Notes: generated by a model from the sequence alone, not told the origin. A DNA stretch of 64,000 nt from Billgrantia bachuensis (GCF_011742165.1 NZ_JAAQTO010000004.1:161519-225518), one strand, 5' to 3'; shown: positions 25,853 through 35,897, counted from the first letter of the stretch. Numbers and translations: made by a program.

Positions 25853-26122
25853 TCAGTCACACGGAACGACAGCGCGCTGAGTGTCCTTGGCCCACAGGGT
25901 CTGTCCATTCGGCGTTTCGCCGTGGGCGTTCCAGGTCTCGGTGACTTCCACGCAGTAGGAGCCGAGGTCTTCGATGGTCTTTTCCGGGTTGGCGGGCGGC
26001 TCATCGCTGATGCGCATGATGTCGGGGTTTTCGCTGGTATAGCGCGGCGCCAGGGCATTGGTTCCACAGCCCACCAGCAGGGTAGCAAGCAGAAGCAGGG
26101 GCAGAGCGAGTCGCAGTTTCAT
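25853..26122 (-). CDS. Small lipoprotein of unknown function
   Basis: The product is 89 residues from ATG 26122, which follows TGAGGA. A lipoprotein signal ends in the lipobox LLVGC, so the mature protein starts at about Cys20. The mature part is about 70 residues, with one more Cys in GSYCVEVTE and a Cys next to last (VVPCD), which could form a disulfide. It is probably anchored in the envelope. I do not recognise the family. The frame extends upstream to 26281, but that leader lacks the lipoprotein signal and a ribosome site. Confidence 0.7.
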   Translation of the reverse strand: MKLRLALPLLLLATLLVGCGTNALAPRYTSENPDIMRISDEPPANPEKTIEDLGSYCVEVTETWNAHGETPNGQTLWAKDTQRAVVPCD

Positions 26123-26277
26123 CGTATCATCCTCACGAAAGTCATCAGTCATTCGTTCGTTTTGCGGATGATGCGTAACGGGCAATGCGAGAGAGCATGC
26201 CATGGGGGGCCGATCCATTTGCCATCCATCGCATGGCTGCATTCTAAAGGAGCGCAGGGCGCACCGCCAACCTGCCT

Positions 26278-26841
26278 TCAATCCCTCGTCTCGACTTTAC
26301 CTTCACCACTTCCCGGTGCCTTCACCCCATCGAGGCTCGATGCAGCGCCCTGGACCCGCTGCCCCAGCACGCTGAAGGAACCGTCGGTTTCCAGCACGAC
26401 GGCTTCGATTTTGCTCAGATCAGCCATCCCGGCTGCGCGGGCAGCCGCTCGCACCTCGTCCCTGGTCACACGAGCTTGCAGCAGCGCACTCGGCAGATAT
26501 TCCCCCCGAAAGAACAACAGCGCCGGCTCACCGGTAACCAGGCGCCGTACCCAACGCCAGCGAACGCTGGTCCAGGTCACGGAGAACTGCATACCAACCA
26601 GTAGTGCGAAGGCCAAGGCTCCCTGGGCCAGGGTTACATCCTTGCTGAGCATCACGGTGGCAAGCACCGAGCCCAGCGCCACGGTCACGACGAGGTCGAA
26701 GGCGTTCATTTTCGACAGGGTGCGGCGCCCGGATATCCGCAGCAGGAACACCAGACTGGCATAGCCCAGCACGCCCAGTACCGCCGTGCGCAGCAAGGCA
26801 ACAAAAGAGTCGAAGAAGATCGGATCCAAGCAAGCCTCCAT
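26278..26841 (-). CDS. DUF421 membrane protein, YetF family
   Basis: The 187-residue product has three N-terminal membrane segments (about 10-30, 45-62, 68-88). A cytoplasmic DUF421 domain follows, with the family's hallmarks: GRRTLSKMNAFDLVVTVALGSVLATVML and the C-terminal ALLFFRGEYLPSALLQARVTRDEVRAAARAAG and IEAVVLETDGSFSV. The function of the YetF family is poorly known. The gene precedes the small lipoprotein on the same strand with a gap of about 155 bp. Confidence 0.85.
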   Translation of the reverse strand: MEACLDPIFFDSFVALLRTAVLGVLGYASLVFLLRISGRRTLSKMNAFDLVVTVALGSVLATVMLSKDVTLAQGALAFALLVGMQFSVTWTSVRWRWVRRLVTGEPALLFFRGEYLPSALLQARVTRDEVRAAARAAGMADLSKIEAVVLETDGSFSVLGQRVQGAASSLDGVKAPGSGEGKVETRD

Positions 26842-27010
26842 CTCAACGGGTCCTGTGTCAGCCTAGTGCAGTAGCGGGACATGGGCATCCCGCCTGCATA
26901 GCGGACCGCCCCCATTAGACGAAACGCCCCGACTCCCGTCACCGGGTGCAGTCATGTTCCAACACGGCTACAATCGAGGGTCTGTTTTTCCTGGGAATAT
27001 CAGAGCCGAT

Positions 27011-29053
27011 ATGTCGAACAACGCAAGCGCCCCGCGCAAGATCCTGGTCACCAGTGCCCTGCCCTACGCCAACGGCTCGATCCACCTTGGCCATCTGCTG
27101 GAATACATCCAGACCGATATCTGGGTGCGCTTCCAGAAGAGCCGCGGCCATGAGTGTCACTACGTGTGTGCCGACGACGCCCACGGCACCGCGATCATGT
27201 TGCGCGCCGAGCAAGAAGGGATCACTTCAGAGGCCCTGATCGAGCGCGTTTCCAAGGAGCACCAGGCCGACTTCGCCACTTTCGGTGTCGCCTTCGACAA
27301 CTATCACTCGACCCATTCCGAGGAGAACCGCTACTTCAGCGAGCTGATCTACACCCGACTGCGCGACCGCGGCCATATCGCCACTCGCGATATCGAGCAG
27401 ATGTACGATCCCGTCAAGGGGCTGTTCCTGGCCGACCGCTTCATCAAGGGCACCTGTCCCAAGTGCAAGACTGCCGACCAGTACGGCGACAACTGTGAAG
27501 CCTGCGGCGCCACCTATACCCCGGCGGAATTGATCGACCCGGTGTCGGCGATCTCCGGCGCCACGCCCGAGGTGCGCAGCTCTACCCACTACTTCTTCAA
27601 GCTTCCCGATTTCGCCGACTTCCTCAAGCAGTGGACCCGCGGCGGTCACGTGCAGACCCAGATTGGCAACAAGCTGCAGGAGTGGTTCGAGTCCGGCCTC
27701 AACGAGTGGGACATTTCGCGCGACGCGCCCTACTTCGGCTTCGAGATTCCCGATGCGCCGGGCAAGTACTTCTACGTCTGGCTGGACGCGCCGATCGGCT
27801 ACCTGGCCAGCTTCAAGAGCCTGTGCGAGCGCACCGGCATCGACTTCGACAGCTACTGGAAGAAGGACTCCGAGGCCGAGGTATACCACTTCATCGGCAA
27901 GGACATCGTCTACTTCCATGCGCTGTTCTGGCCGGCCATGCTGCACGGCGCCGAGTTCCGCACGCCCACGGCGGTGAACTGCCACGGTTTCGTCACCGTC
28001 AACGGGGCCAAGATGTCGAAGTCCCGCGGAACCTTCATCAAGGCGGCGACCTACGCCGAGCACCTGAATCCAGAGTACCTGCGCTATTATTTCGCCGCCA
28101 AGCTCACCTCGCGGGTCGACGATCTCGATCTCAATCTCGAGGACTTTGCCGCGCGGGTGAATGCCGACCTCGTCGGTAAAGTGGTCAACATTGCCAGCCG
28201 CTGCGCCGGGTTCGTCAAGAAACTGGGAGACGGCCGGCTCTCGACCCACTGCGCCGAGCCGGAGCTGGTCGCGCGCTTCATCGCCGCGGGAGACGGTATC
28301 GCCGAAGATTTCGAAGCGCGTGAGTTCGGGCGTGCCGTGCGCAAGATCATGGAGCTGGCCGACGAAGCCAATACCTACATCGCCGACAAGGAGCCGTGGG
28401 TACTGGCCAAGCAGGAGGGTCGCGAGCAGGAAGTACTGGAAATCTGCTCGGTAGGCATCAATCTGTTCCGGCAGTTAATGGTCTATCTGGCCCCGGTGGT
28501 ACCGGCCATGGCCGAGCAGGCACGCCAATTCCTGCAGTTGGACTCGCTCGACTGGGCAAGCCGACACGCGGTGCTGCTGGGCCACGAAGTCGCCAAGTTC
28601 AAACCGTTGATGACCCGCGTCGAGCGGGAGAAGATCGATGCCATGATCGAGGCGTCGAAGGAGGATCTGGTGGAAGAACAGAAACTCAAGGAAGCGGCCA
28701 AGGGGCCGCTGGCCGACGATCCTATCGCCGAGCCGATCGCCTTCGACGACTTCGCCAAGGTCGACCTGCGCATCGTGCGCATCGCCAAGGCCGAGTACGT
28801 CGAGGGCGCTGACAAGCTGCTCCAGCTCACGCTCGATCTGGGCGGTGAGACACGCAACGTCTTTGCCGGCATTCGCTCGGCCTATGCCCCGGAAGCTCTG
28901 GAAGGCCGCCTGACCGTCATGGTGGCCAACCTGGCACCGCGCAAGATGCGATTCGGCGTCTCCGAGGGCATGGTACTGGCGGCTGGAAACGATGGCGGCA
29001 TCTATCTGCTGTCGCCGGATTCCGGCGCCGAACCCGGTCAGCGCATCAGGTAA
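27011..29053 (+). CDS. metG: Methionyl-tRNA synthetase
   Basis: The 680-residue class I aminoacyl-tRNA synthetase charges tRNA-Met. The signature sequences are [12 protein letters not shown] (HIGH motif) and [11 protein letters not shown] (KMSKS). A four-cysteine zinc knuckle [18 protein letters not shown] lies at about residues 146-163. The C-terminal 100 residues form the EMAPII-like tRNA-binding domain ([14 protein letters not shown]) used for dimerisation. ATG 27011 was chosen because the conserved [18 protein letters not shown] starts there; an in-frame ATG at 26954 would add 19 non-conserved residues. An intrinsic terminator follows. Confidence 0.96.
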   Translation: MSNNASAPRKILVTSALPYANGSIHLGHLLEYIQTDIWVRFQKSRGHECHYVCADDAHGTAIMLRAEQEGITSEALIERVSKEHQADFATFGVAFDNYHSTHSEENRYFSELIYTRLRDRGHIATRDIEQMYDPVKGLFLADRFIKGTCPKCKTADQYGDNCEACGATYTPAELIDPVSAISGATPEVRSSTHYFFKLPDFADFLKQWTRGGHVQTQIGNKLQEWFESGLNEWDISRDAPYFGFEIPDAPGKYFYVWLDAPIGYLASFKSLCERTGIDFDSYWKKDSEAEVYHFIGKDIVYFHALFWPAMLHGAEFRTPTAVNCHGFVTVNGAKMSKSRGTFIKAATYAEHLNPEYLRYYFAAKLTSRVDDLDLNLEDFAARVNADLVGKVVNIASRCAGFVKKLGDGRLSTHCAEPELVARFIAAGDGIAEDFEAREFGRAVRKIMELADEANTYIADKEPWVLAKQEGREQEVLEICSVGINLFRQLMVYLAPVVPAMAEQARQFLQLDSLDWASRHAVLLGHEVAKFKPLMTRVEREKIDAMIEASKEDLVEEQKLKEAAKGPLADDPIAEPIAFDDFAKVDLRIVRIAKAEYVEGADKLLQLTLDLGGETRNVFAGIRSAYAPEALEGRLTVMVANLAPRKMRFGVSEGMVLAAGNDGGIYLLSPDSGAEPGQRIR

Positions 29054-29067
29054 ATAATCTCGACACG

Positions 29068-29099
29068 AGAAAAAGCGCGGCTTCGGTCGCGCTTTTTCT
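29068..29099 (+). terminator. Intrinsic terminator of metG
   Basis: A 12-bp perfect stem (29068-29079 with 29088-29099) closes around GCTTCGGT. Its 3' arm contains TTTTT, and an A-rich 5' arm could also serve the opposite strand. It lies 15 nt after the metG stop. Confidence 0.85.
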
Positions 29100-29178
29100 A
29101 TGAAAATCAGCTCTAAGAGCCAATCTTTGCTGCACTATGAGCAAAAGCTGGCACTTTTCGATCAAAAATTACTTTTAC

Positions 29179-29205
29179 TAAAGTTTTGTAGTCCTGAGCC
29201 GATAT
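29179..29205 (+). promoter_or_regulatory. Sigma-28 (FliA) promoter of the diguanylate cyclase gene
   Basis: TAAAGTTT at 29179-29186, an 11-nt spacer, then GCCGATAT at 29198-29205 matches the flagellar sigma consensus TAAAGTTT-N11-GCCGATAA at 15 of 16 positions. It points at the gene starting at 29283, and the metG terminator just upstream insulates it. Confidence 0.88.
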
Positions 29206-29282
29206 ACCTTGTAAGCAATTACCTACACCGGTGCCGGCACCACTGACACCTGAGTGGCGGAACATAAAACAGGCATGCCTCA

Positions 29283-30866
29283 ATGACGACAGTGCTCAAT
29301 TCGTTGCGTAATCGTTTCCTGCTGTCATTGTGCACCGTGCTGTGCCTGGCCCTGCTTGCGCTGGTGTTGATCGCGCGCTACCAGATCATGCCGATTCTGC
29401 TGGAAGACGAAGAGGCCTTCGCAAGCGCCGAGCTCGATAGGGCCGAGCGTGCTCTTGGCAGCGAACTCAATCACATGCGTCGCCTGGTGGAAGACTGGGC
29501 CTACTGGGACGACACCTACGATTTCGTCAGTGGGGTGAAACCCGAATACATCGACTCCAACCTCTATGAAGACACGCTGGTGACTCTCGACCTCCAGCTG
29601 ATGTTCTTTCTCGATAACAGCTACGAACCTTATTGGGTAGTAGGCTTCGATGAAGAGGGTGAGTTCACCTCCTGCCCCGGCTTGGAGCCTCCCTGCGACT
29701 GGGCCGCCCCCTCCGTGCAATTCCTTCGTGAGCGAATCGATGGTGGGCTCGAGGAAACCACACATACCTGGCTGCTGTCGCTACCGCAGCTGGCCATGGG
29801 CGCCCTGTCGCCGATCTACCAGAACCGGGAAGAATCGCCGCCGGCCGGTTGGCTGGCCATGATACGTCCACTCTCCGAGCCCTGGATCGAGCAGCTACGC
29901 GATACCACCGGTATCGATCTCGCGCTCGGCACCGTCGTTGCGAGTAGCATTCCCAGCGAACAACTCGAACGCGTCTCTCCCACCCATATGGCCGCCAGCC
30001 GCAGCGTTGCCGCCGTTCCCGCCAGCCGAGCCGTGCGTATCGATGCCCTGCTGCCCCGCCAACGCTACCAGGCAAGCCTGGAGACGTTTCGCTTCGCCCT
30101 CTACTGGACCGGGGGCGTGCTGATCGTCACGCTGCTGCTCGTGCTGTGGCTGCTCGAACGTATGGTGCTGTTGCCACTGCGCCAGTTTACCCACTACACC
30201 CAGGGCCTCCACCAGGAGGCCCTGCCACCGCCCATGCCCAGCCGTCTGGTGACACGCCGTGACGAGATCGGCACCTTGGCCCGAGAGTTTCGCAACCTGC
30301 TGAAGCACCAGCAACAGCAGTCCGAGCAATTGCTTGAATTGACCCTGCACGACCCTCTGACGGGTGTGGCCAATCGGCGCTTGTTCGACGATCGCTTCGC
30401 CGAAGTGCTGAGGCGCCCCGGCCAGCACCGAACGGCGGCGATGATGATCGATATCGATCACTTCAAGCTATACAACGATCACTATGGACATCAGGCGGGC
30501 GATGCCTGCCTGATCACCTTGGCGCAGTGCATGGAGCATCAGCTCAGCAAGCATGGTTTCCTGGTGGCACGCACCGGCGGAGAGGAATTCAGCGTCCTGC
30601 TTCCGAACACTTCACTCGAGACCGCCCTCATCCATGCCCAGGAGCTGCTCCAGGCGGTAAACGGGCTGGCGCTGCCACACGAGTATTCGCCGACCGCCCC
30701 CAACGTGACGGTCAGCATCGGCGTTGCCATGCAGCGAACTGACGTGACGACCCCATCCGATATCATGCGTGCCGCCGATCAGGCCATGTATCTGGCCAAA
30801 TCGGGCGGACGCAATCGAGTGGAGGCCTATCATACCGACAAGCAGCTCAGCCCCGTCGACCGCTAG
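29283..30866 (+). CDS. Membrane diguanylate cyclase with CHASE4 sensor domain
   Basis: The 527-residue protein has a membrane segment at about 12-31. A periplasmic CHASE4 domain contains [10 protein letters not shown] near residue 73. A second membrane segment lies at about 270-295, then a HAMP-like stretch, then a GGDEF domain ([18 protein letters not shown], active-site GGEEF near 422). The active-site motif is intact, so it should make c-di-GMP. No RxxD inhibitory site lies five residues before GGEEF, so classical product inhibition is not expected. A near-perfect sigma-28 promoter 78 nt upstream places it in the flagellar late-gene regulon. Confidence 0.92.
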   Translation: MTTVLNSLRNRFLLSLCTVLCLALLALVLIARYQIMPILLEDEEAFASAELDRAERALGSELNHMRRLVEDWAYWDDTYDFVSGVKPEYIDSNLYEDTLVTLDLQLMFFLDNSYEPYWVVGFDEEGEFTSCPGLEPPCDWAAPSVQFLRERIDGGLEETTHTWLLSLPQLAMGALSPIYQNREESPPAGWLAMIRPLSEPWIEQLRDTTGIDLALGTVVASSIPSEQLERVSPTHMAASRSVAAVPASRAVRIDALLPRQRYQASLETFRFALYWTGGVLIVTLLLVLWLLERMVLLPLRQFTHYTQGLHQEALPPPMPSRLVTRRDEIGTLAREFRNLLKHQQQQSEQLLELTLHDPLTGVANRRLFDDRFAEVLRRPGQHRTAAMMIDIDHFKLYNDHYGHQAGDACLITLAQCMEHQLSKHGFLVARTGGEEFSVLLPNTSLETALIHAQELLQAVNGLALPHEYSPTAPNVTVSIGVAMQRTDVTTPSDIMRAADQAMYLAKSGGRNRVEAYHTDKQLSPVDR

Positions 30867-30976
30867 GATATCGAGAGCCGGCCTGGGCAGTATGCCCACC
30901 CGGCACGGCAGCGTATAATAGCCGACCGCCACCAGCCTCTGGCTGGCATTCTACTTGCGCCCCATCAGGAGACGAC

Positions 30977-31747
30977 GTGACGGGCCACAGCAACTTGATC
31001 GAGGCCATCGACGCGCTGCTGCCGCAAACCCAGTGTGGCAAGTGCGGCCACCCGGGCTGCCGACCCTACGCCGAGGCCATCGACGCGGGCGAACCGATCA
31101 ACCGCTGCCCGCCTGGCGGCGAGGAAACCGTAGAACGTCTTGCCGAGCTGACTGGCCGCCCCCCTCTACCTCTCGAGCAGCCGGCTCAGCTGCCGCTATT
31201 GGCGGTCATACGCGAAGCGGAATGCATCGGCTGCACCAAGTGCATCCAGGCGTGCCCGGTGGACGCCATCCTGGGCGCCAGCAAGCGCATGCATAGCGTG
31301 ATCGCCTCCGAGTGCACCGGCTGCGAACTGTGCGTTGCGCCCTGCCCCGTCGACTGCATCGACCTGGTGCCGCACCCCGAATGGCAGGCCGCCAACGACG
31401 ATACCGAGCGACAAGAGTACCTGGCGCGGCGGGCGCAACTGGGCCGTCGGCGGTATCAGGCACGCCAGCAGCGCCTGACACGCCTCGAGCGGGAGAAACG
31501 TCTGGAGCGGCAGCGCCGCGTGATTAGGCAGGAAACTCGCGGTTCGCGTAGCGGCCCGACACCACAGCGCCAACGTCAGATGGCCGTGAAGGCAGCCGAA
31601 CAGGCGGTAAGAAGAGCTCGCCAACAGCTCGATCACGCCCAGCGGCACCACGACAGTGAAGCCTGTCATCGGGCCGAAACCCAGCTTCAGCGCGCTACCG
31701 ACCTGCTCGAGGAAGCCCGCGCATCCCTGGCGCCCGGTTCGCCATGA
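30977..31747 (+). CDS. Orphan RnfB-like iron-sulfur protein without membrane anchor
   Basis: The 256-residue product starts at GTG 30977, 5 nt after AGGAG. It has the RnfB/RsxB Fe-S domain ([16 protein letters not shown] at 19-34) and two ferredoxin motifs, [12 protein letters not shown] and [12 protein letters not shown]. True RnfB has an N-terminal membrane helix, which is absent here. Residues 140-256 form an Arg/Gln-rich helical tail ([25 protein letters not shown] in two overlapping heptad-like stretches). No rnfA, C, D, G or E is present; the gene is directly upstream of nth, where the whole rnf operon lies in E. coli. It is probably a soluble electron carrier, and a partner role with endonuclease III is speculation. 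Confidence 0.85.
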   Translation: MTGHSNLIEAIDALLPQTQCGKCGHPGCRPYAEAIDAGEPINRCPPGGEETVERLAELTGRPPLPLEQPAQLPLLAVIREAECIGCTKCIQACPVDAILGASKRMHSVIASECTGCELCVAPCPVDCIDLVPHPEWQAANDDTERQEYLARRAQLGRRRYQARQQRLTRLEREKRLERQRRVIRQETRGSRSGPTPQRQRQMAVKAAEQAVRRARQQLDHAQRHHDSEACHRAETQLQRATDLLEEARASLAPGSP

Positions 31748-31772
31748 GCGCACCTTCGCAACGAGAGCCCGC

Positions 31773-32411
31773 ATGAACGCCCAGAAACGCTACGAAATCT
31801 TCGCCCGCCTGCGCGAACACAACCCCGAGCCGACCACGGAACTGAACTGGAGCACGCCGTTCGAGCTTCTTACTGCCGTACTGCTCTCTGCCCAGGCTAC
31901 CGACGTGGGGGTCAACAAGGCCACCGCCCGGCTGTTCCCGGTGGCCAACACACCCCAGGCCATCATCGATCTCGGCCTCGATGCCCTCAAGCAGCACATC
32001 AAGACCATCGGGCTCTACAACACCAAGGCCGAAAATCTGATGAAGACCTGCCGCATGCTGGTCGAGAAGCATGGCGGGGAGGTGCCACGCACCCGTGCCG
32101 AGCTCGAAGCGCTGCCGGGGGTGGGGCGCAAGACCGCCAACGTGATCCTCAACACAGCTTTCGGCGACCCCACCATTGCCGTGGATACGCACATCTTTCG
32201 CGTCTCCAACCGCACCCGCATTGCCCCCGGCAAAAACGTAAACGAGGTCGAACAGAAACTGCTGCGCCACGTGCCCAGGGAATTTCGCCGCGATGCACAC
32301 CACTGGTTGATCCTGCACGGCCGCTACACCTGCGTGGCGCGCCGCCCGCGCTGCGGCAGCTGCGTAATCGAAGATTTATGCGAATACAAGGAAAAAGTGG
32401 AGCTTGGTTAG
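31773..32411 (+). CDS. nth: Endonuclease III, DNA glycosylase/AP lyase
   Basis: The 212-residue enzyme removes oxidised pyrimidines. It has the helix-hairpin-helix LPGVGRKTANVIL with the catalytic Lys, the catalytic Asp in VDTHIFRVSNR, and the 4Fe-4S cluster spacing C-x6-C-x2-C-x5-C in CVARRPRCGSCVIEDLC. ATG 31773 gives the standard N-terminus MNAQKRYEIF; the frame stays open further upstream but overlaps the preceding gene. The short gap to the RnfB-like gene suggests co-transcription. Confidence 0.96.
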   Translation: MNAQKRYEIFARLREHNPEPTTELNWSTPFELLTAVLLSAQATDVGVNKATARLFPVANTPQAIIDLGLDALKQHIKTIGLYNTKAENLMKTCRMLVEKHGGEVPRTRAELEALPGVGRKTANVILNTAFGDPTIAVDTHIFRVSNRTRIAPGKNVNEVEQKLLRHVPREFRRDAHHWLILHGRYTCVARRPRCGSCVIEDLCEYKEKVELG

Positions 32412-32557
32412 GAAGCGCTGAACAAATTGTGGCGCGAGATGAAGCGATTCGCTCGTACAGACATTGGTGCAGTGTTTTCTTCGACTAATGAAGGTTTTGC
32501 ATAGTCCTGCACAGTCAGGGACGATAAGCGGTAGACAATAATAACCAGAGCCGCACC

Positions 32558-33619
32558 ATGCCATTGCACGACCGCCCTATCGGTGAGCGTATCGAGGCGC
32601 TACTCGCCCTTTCGCGTGAGCACGCCGACAATTTTTGCAGCCCCTCGGCATGGCTCGCTCGCGAGCGCTACCTGGCCAACCACCCCACGCGCATCCTGGT
32701 CATGAAGTGCATGGACGGGCGCATTCACCTGCCCCATGCCACCCGCACGCCACTGGGTATCATCACCCCGTTTCGTAATCTTGGCGGCATCTTCCACCTG
32801 GGCTGGCCCTATCTCGGCGAGATGCTCACTGATGCCGTCGACGCAGCCATCCATGGCGGTAGCGGCGTGCTGCTGGTCATCAGCTATCATTTCTCCCGCG
32901 GAGAGCGGGCGCGCGGTTGTGCCGGTTTCGCTTGCGATGCGGATGCCGCCCTGGCCCAGGCTCATGAAATACGCCGTCAGGCCGAACGCATCTTCGGTCG
33001 CGACAATCGCCACGTCTACCCGCTGGTATGCGGCTTCGAAACCGATACTGATGCACTCATCGTGCACGGCATCACCGACGCCACTCTCGACATCAGCGAA
33101 CTGCCCCCTGCCGAGGAAGGCGATCTCGAGCGCCGCGTCGCCAGCCTGTGCCCCGACATGCCAACCGACATTCGCCGCGACCTGCTGCCATTGTTGAAAG
33201 GCAACCTGCAGCATGTCGACTCGTTGCGAGGCACCGCCCGAGAATTCGACATCGAGCATCGCGAATGGGTTATCTGCGTCGGACGAGGCTTCGATTTCCT
33301 TCATCTTCCCAATACCGCTCTGATCGTAGGGCCCTACAGCCCCGACCTTTCCGAACCCATTGGCACCGCGGCGGCAATCATCGCGGCCAATATGAAGGCG
33401 GGGCGAATCCCCGACGACGGCTTCCTGCTGCTGGCCTCGACCCCGTATGAAGCGATCGGTGTAGATCGCGCCCGTGCCGAACTGAAGTCAGGCTTCCTCT
33501 CCGAGTTCGCCGCCCGGGTCATCGCCCGGGAGCACCCCAGGCTGGCGGCCAGCATGCTATCGCGCACCGCTGTCGTTCATTGGCCCAGCCGCAGGCTGGA
33601 ACTTCTCGATCACGCATGA
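32558..33619 (+). CDS. CsoSCA-like beta-carbonic anhydrase domain protein
   Basis: The 353-residue product contains MKCMDGRI near residue 50, matching the Cys-x-Asp-x-Arg signature of beta-carbonic anhydrases. SYHFSRGERARGCAGF at about 109-124 has a His and a Cys ten residues apart, close to the wide His/Cys spacing I recall for the zinc ligands of carboxysomal CsoSCA (an ordinary beta enzyme has His-x2-Cys). No carboxysome or RuBisCO gene is near. It lacks a signal peptide. It may interconvert CO2 and bicarbonate or be a catalytically altered relative. The assignment rests on motif reading only. Confidence 0.6.
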   Translation: MPLHDRPIGERIEALLALSREHADNFCSPSAWLARERYLANHPTRILVMKCMDGRIHLPHATRTPLGIITPFRNLGGIFHLGWPYLGEMLTDAVDAAIHGGSGVLLVISYHFSRGERARGCAGFACDADAALAQAHEIRRQAERIFGRDNRHVYPLVCGFETDTDALIVHGITDATLDISELPPAEEGDLERRVASLCPDMPTDIRRDLLPLLKGNLQHVDSLRGTAREFDIEHREWVICVGRGFDFLHLPNTALIVGPYSPDLSEPIGTAAAIIAANMKAGRIPDDGFLLLASTPYEAIGVDRARAELKSGFLSEFAARVIAREHPRLAASMLSRTAVVHWPSRRLELLDHA

Positions 33620-33632
33620 CCGGAACGCAACG

Positions 33633-34376
33633 ATGACGCTGCTCAAGACCCTGCTGCTGCCACCCACCCTCAACGTACTGCTGGTGCTGCTGGGACTGCT
33701 GCTCAGCCCCAGGCGATTCCTCGGTGCCCTGCTGATCATGCTGGGACTGTTCGGCCTGCTATTGCTCGCCACGCCGATGGCCAGCCATGCCCTGCGCCAG
33801 GGGCTCGAACCCTACCCTACTCCGGCCCGCACCCAACTGGAGGGCGCCGAGGCGATCGTCATCCTCGGCGGCGGGCGCGACTACACGGCCCCCGAATTCG
33901 GCTGGGGCGACGCACCGGCAAACCCGACCTGGCGCCGGCTGGCCTACGGTGCCCACCTGCATCGTCAGACCGAATTGCCATTGCTGGTCAGCGGCGGCCG
34001 GGTACATGATGAGGAAGCCGCCGAGGCGAGCCTGATGGCAGCCGCCCTGCGCGACGTCTTCGACGTGCCGGTGCGTTGGCTGGAAGGCGAAAGCCGAAGC
34101 ACTGCCGAGAATGCCCGCCTCAGCGCCGAAATGCTGCGCGCCGACGGCATAGAGCGGGTCGCGCTGGTATCGCAGGCCTGGCATCTGCCTCGGGCGGTGG
34201 CGGAATTCGAGGCCCAAGGCCTGACCGTTGTGCCCGCCCCCACCGAATTCACCAGCCCGCCGCCCGAAGGGCTGGCCGCCTGGCTGCCGCGCGCCTATCA
34301 CCTCAACCAGAGCACGCGCGCCCTGAACGAGTGGCTGGGGCGTGCCGGGCAGTCGTTACGCCAATTGCTCCCGTAA
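33633..34376 (+). CDS. ElyC/SanA/YdcF-family (DUF218) membrane protein
   Basis: The 247-residue protein has two N-terminal hydrophobic segments (about 8-23, 28-48). A DUF218 domain follows, with AEAIVILGGGRDY near 70, LLVSGG near 114, ESRSTAENARLSAEML near 155 and VSQAWHLPRAVAEFEAQGL near 180. E. coli ElyC and SanA of this family affect envelope integrity. It starts 14 bp after the carbonic-anhydrase-like gene and may share its transcript. It is convergent with the nitrilase-family gene. Confidence 0.87.
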   Translation: MTLLKTLLLPPTLNVLLVLLGLLLSPRRFLGALLIMLGLFGLLLLATPMASHALRQGLEPYPTPARTQLEGAEAIVILGGGRDYTAPEFGWGDAPANPTWRRLAYGAHLHRQTELPLLVSGGRVHDEEAAEASLMAAALRDVFDVPVRWLEGESRSTAENARLSAEMLRADGIERVALVSQAWHLPRAVAEFEAQGLTVVPAPTEFTSPPPEGLAAWLPRAYHLNQSTRALNEWLGRAGQSLRQLLP

Positions 34377-34416
34377 TCCTCTCACCGGAAGCGGGCCGGG
34401 GAGCACGTTCGCGGCC

Positions 34417-35331
34417 TCAAGCCGGCGCTGTTTCAAACTGCGTCGGCTTGGCGTCCGAACCATCGGGCCAAGGCTGCAACGTGGCGACGAGTTGGTGCGG
34501 CCAGTCGCGATCATTGTCCACCTGGGCATTAGCGCGGTTGAGTTCCAACGCGTCCACGTCGACATCGTGACAGGCCCAGAGCGCATCGCCCAAGGTAGTG
34601 GCGAGTATGCCATCGGCGGGAAAGCCGTGGTCCATGGGCGCATAGAGGGTCGCCTCACCGGTGTTGACGTCAAGCGCCGGGCTCCATTGGGCCTCGCCTG
34701 CGGTGACCGCCTGGGCCACGAAGAAGCGATTCTCGAGCGCACGGGCCAGGCAACCGACTCTCACGCGGGTTGCGCCGGCCGCGGTGTCGGTGCAACTGGG
34801 CACCAGCAGCAGGCGTACTCCGGCTTCGTACTGGGCGCGCACCGGCAGCGGGAACTCCACGTCGTAGCAGACCGCGATACCGACCCGGTGGCCGTCGCAA
34901 TCGAAGCCGTGCAGGAGGTCGCCGGGCTCGATGACACCGCTCTGTTTCTCATACCCGGTGAGTTGCAGCTTGTCCTGCCAGCCGTGGACACCGTCCGGGG
35001 CGAACCAGTCGGCCCGGTTACGGTAGCGCCCACCTCCGATGTCGATCAGGAAGGTGCCGGGTGCCAGGTACATGTCGAGTTCGCGAGCCAGTCGCCCATA
35101 GAGTTCGCACCAGGCATGACGCCACGGCTGCAACTCGGCCAGCGAGGCCTTGAGGTCGCCGCGCACGTCGGCTGAGAAGCTGGCCGCAAGCTCCAGGCTC
35201 AGGTACTCGGGCAGCACCGCGATTCGAGCTCCCAGCTCACGGGCCTGTCTCAGGCAGGCTGTCTGGCGCTGAGCGAATTCGTCGAAACTCGTCGGCATGC
35301 CGATCGGATACTTGGCCACGGCCACGCGCAT
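34417..35331 (-). CDS. Carbon-nitrogen hydrolase (nitrilase superfamily)
   Basis: The 304-residue protein has the Glu-Lys-Cys triad of the family: Glu in VLPEYLSLE (near 42), Lys in WQDKLQLTGYEK (near 120) and Cys in GIAVCYDVEFPLPVR (near 156). It is cytoplasmic, with no signal. Nitrilase-family members cut nitriles, amides or carbamyl groups; substrate cannot be read here. It may be co-transcribed after the NTF2-like gene located upstream on the same strand. Confidence 0.88.
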   Translation of the reverse strand: MRVAVAKYPIGMPTSFDEFAQRQTACLRQARELGARIAVLPEYLSLELAASFSADVRGDLKASLAELQPWRHAWCELYGRLARELDMYLAPGTFLIDIGGGRYRNRADWFAPDGVHGWQDKLQLTGYEKQSGVIEPGDLLHGFDCDGHRVGIAVCYDVEFPLPVRAQYEAGVRLLLVPSCTDTAAGATRVRVGCLARALENRFFVAQAVTAGEAQWSPALDVNTGEATLYAPMDHGFPADGILATTLGDALWACHDVDVDALELNRANAQVDNDRDWPHQLVATLQPWPDGSDAKPTQFETAPA

Positions 35332-35368
35332 TGCTACTCCTCCCTCGCGTTCGCTGAGACAACCGACA

Positions 35369-35776
35369 TCACGCTTCGGCCACCTGACGCAGCCACTCCT
35401 CGAGGTTGTAGTAGTTGGTCACTCGGGTGATCCGGCCCCCCGTCACCTCGAAGAAGGCGCCGCCTGGCAGCACATAGCGTTGCCCCTTGGCCGGCGGTAG
35501 CCCCTCGTCCGTAGCACGGTACTCGCCGTGAACGACGTACTCGGCGGCTACGCGCCGGCCGTCGACGCCGGGCATGACCACGATGTCTTCCAGCCGCTCC
35601 ACGTAGCTGCGCTCCATGCGGGCCAGGAACTGACGAAAGGCGTCGCGCCCCGTCTCGCGCGGCCCCTGGTTCAGGTCGTGCGCCACCTCGGCATCGAGAC
35701 AGTCGAGCATGGCGTCCCAGTCGCCGCGATTGAAGGCATCGTAGTAACGCTGAATCAGTTGCACGCTCTCGGCCAT
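35369..35776 (-). CDS. NTF2-like / SnoaL-type protein
   Basis: The 135-residue product fits the cone-shaped NTF2 fold seen in ketosteroid isomerase-like proteins: N-terminal helix IQRYYDAFNRGDWDAMLDCLDAEVAHDLN, then FRQFLARMERSYVE and a terminal sheet GGAFFEVTGGRITRVTNYYNLEEW. No definite catalytic assignment is possible. It lies 37 bp upstream of the nitrilase-family gene on the same strand. Confidence 0.82.
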   Translation of the reverse strand: MAESVQLIQRYYDAFNRGDWDAMLDCLDAEVAHDLNQGPRETGRDAFRQFLARMERSYVERLEDIVVMPGVDGRRVAAEYVVHGEYRATDEGLPPAKGQRYVLPGGAFFEVTGGRITRVTNYYNLEEWLRQVAEA

Positions 35777-35897
35777 GGGTAGGCTCTCCTGGATGGGTTC
35801 ACGGGGCGCCAGTGTAAACGTCCAGGTCGGGTGGCGTTAGCCCGCCGACGTGCATTTGACCATTGCCATACAGCAATGACCGCGAGGCGAATTCGTC

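Noticed and set aside
30977..31747. Reading the RnfB-like gene as part of a complete Rnf complex
   Set aside because: No other rnf gene is present, and the membrane anchor of RnfB is missing.
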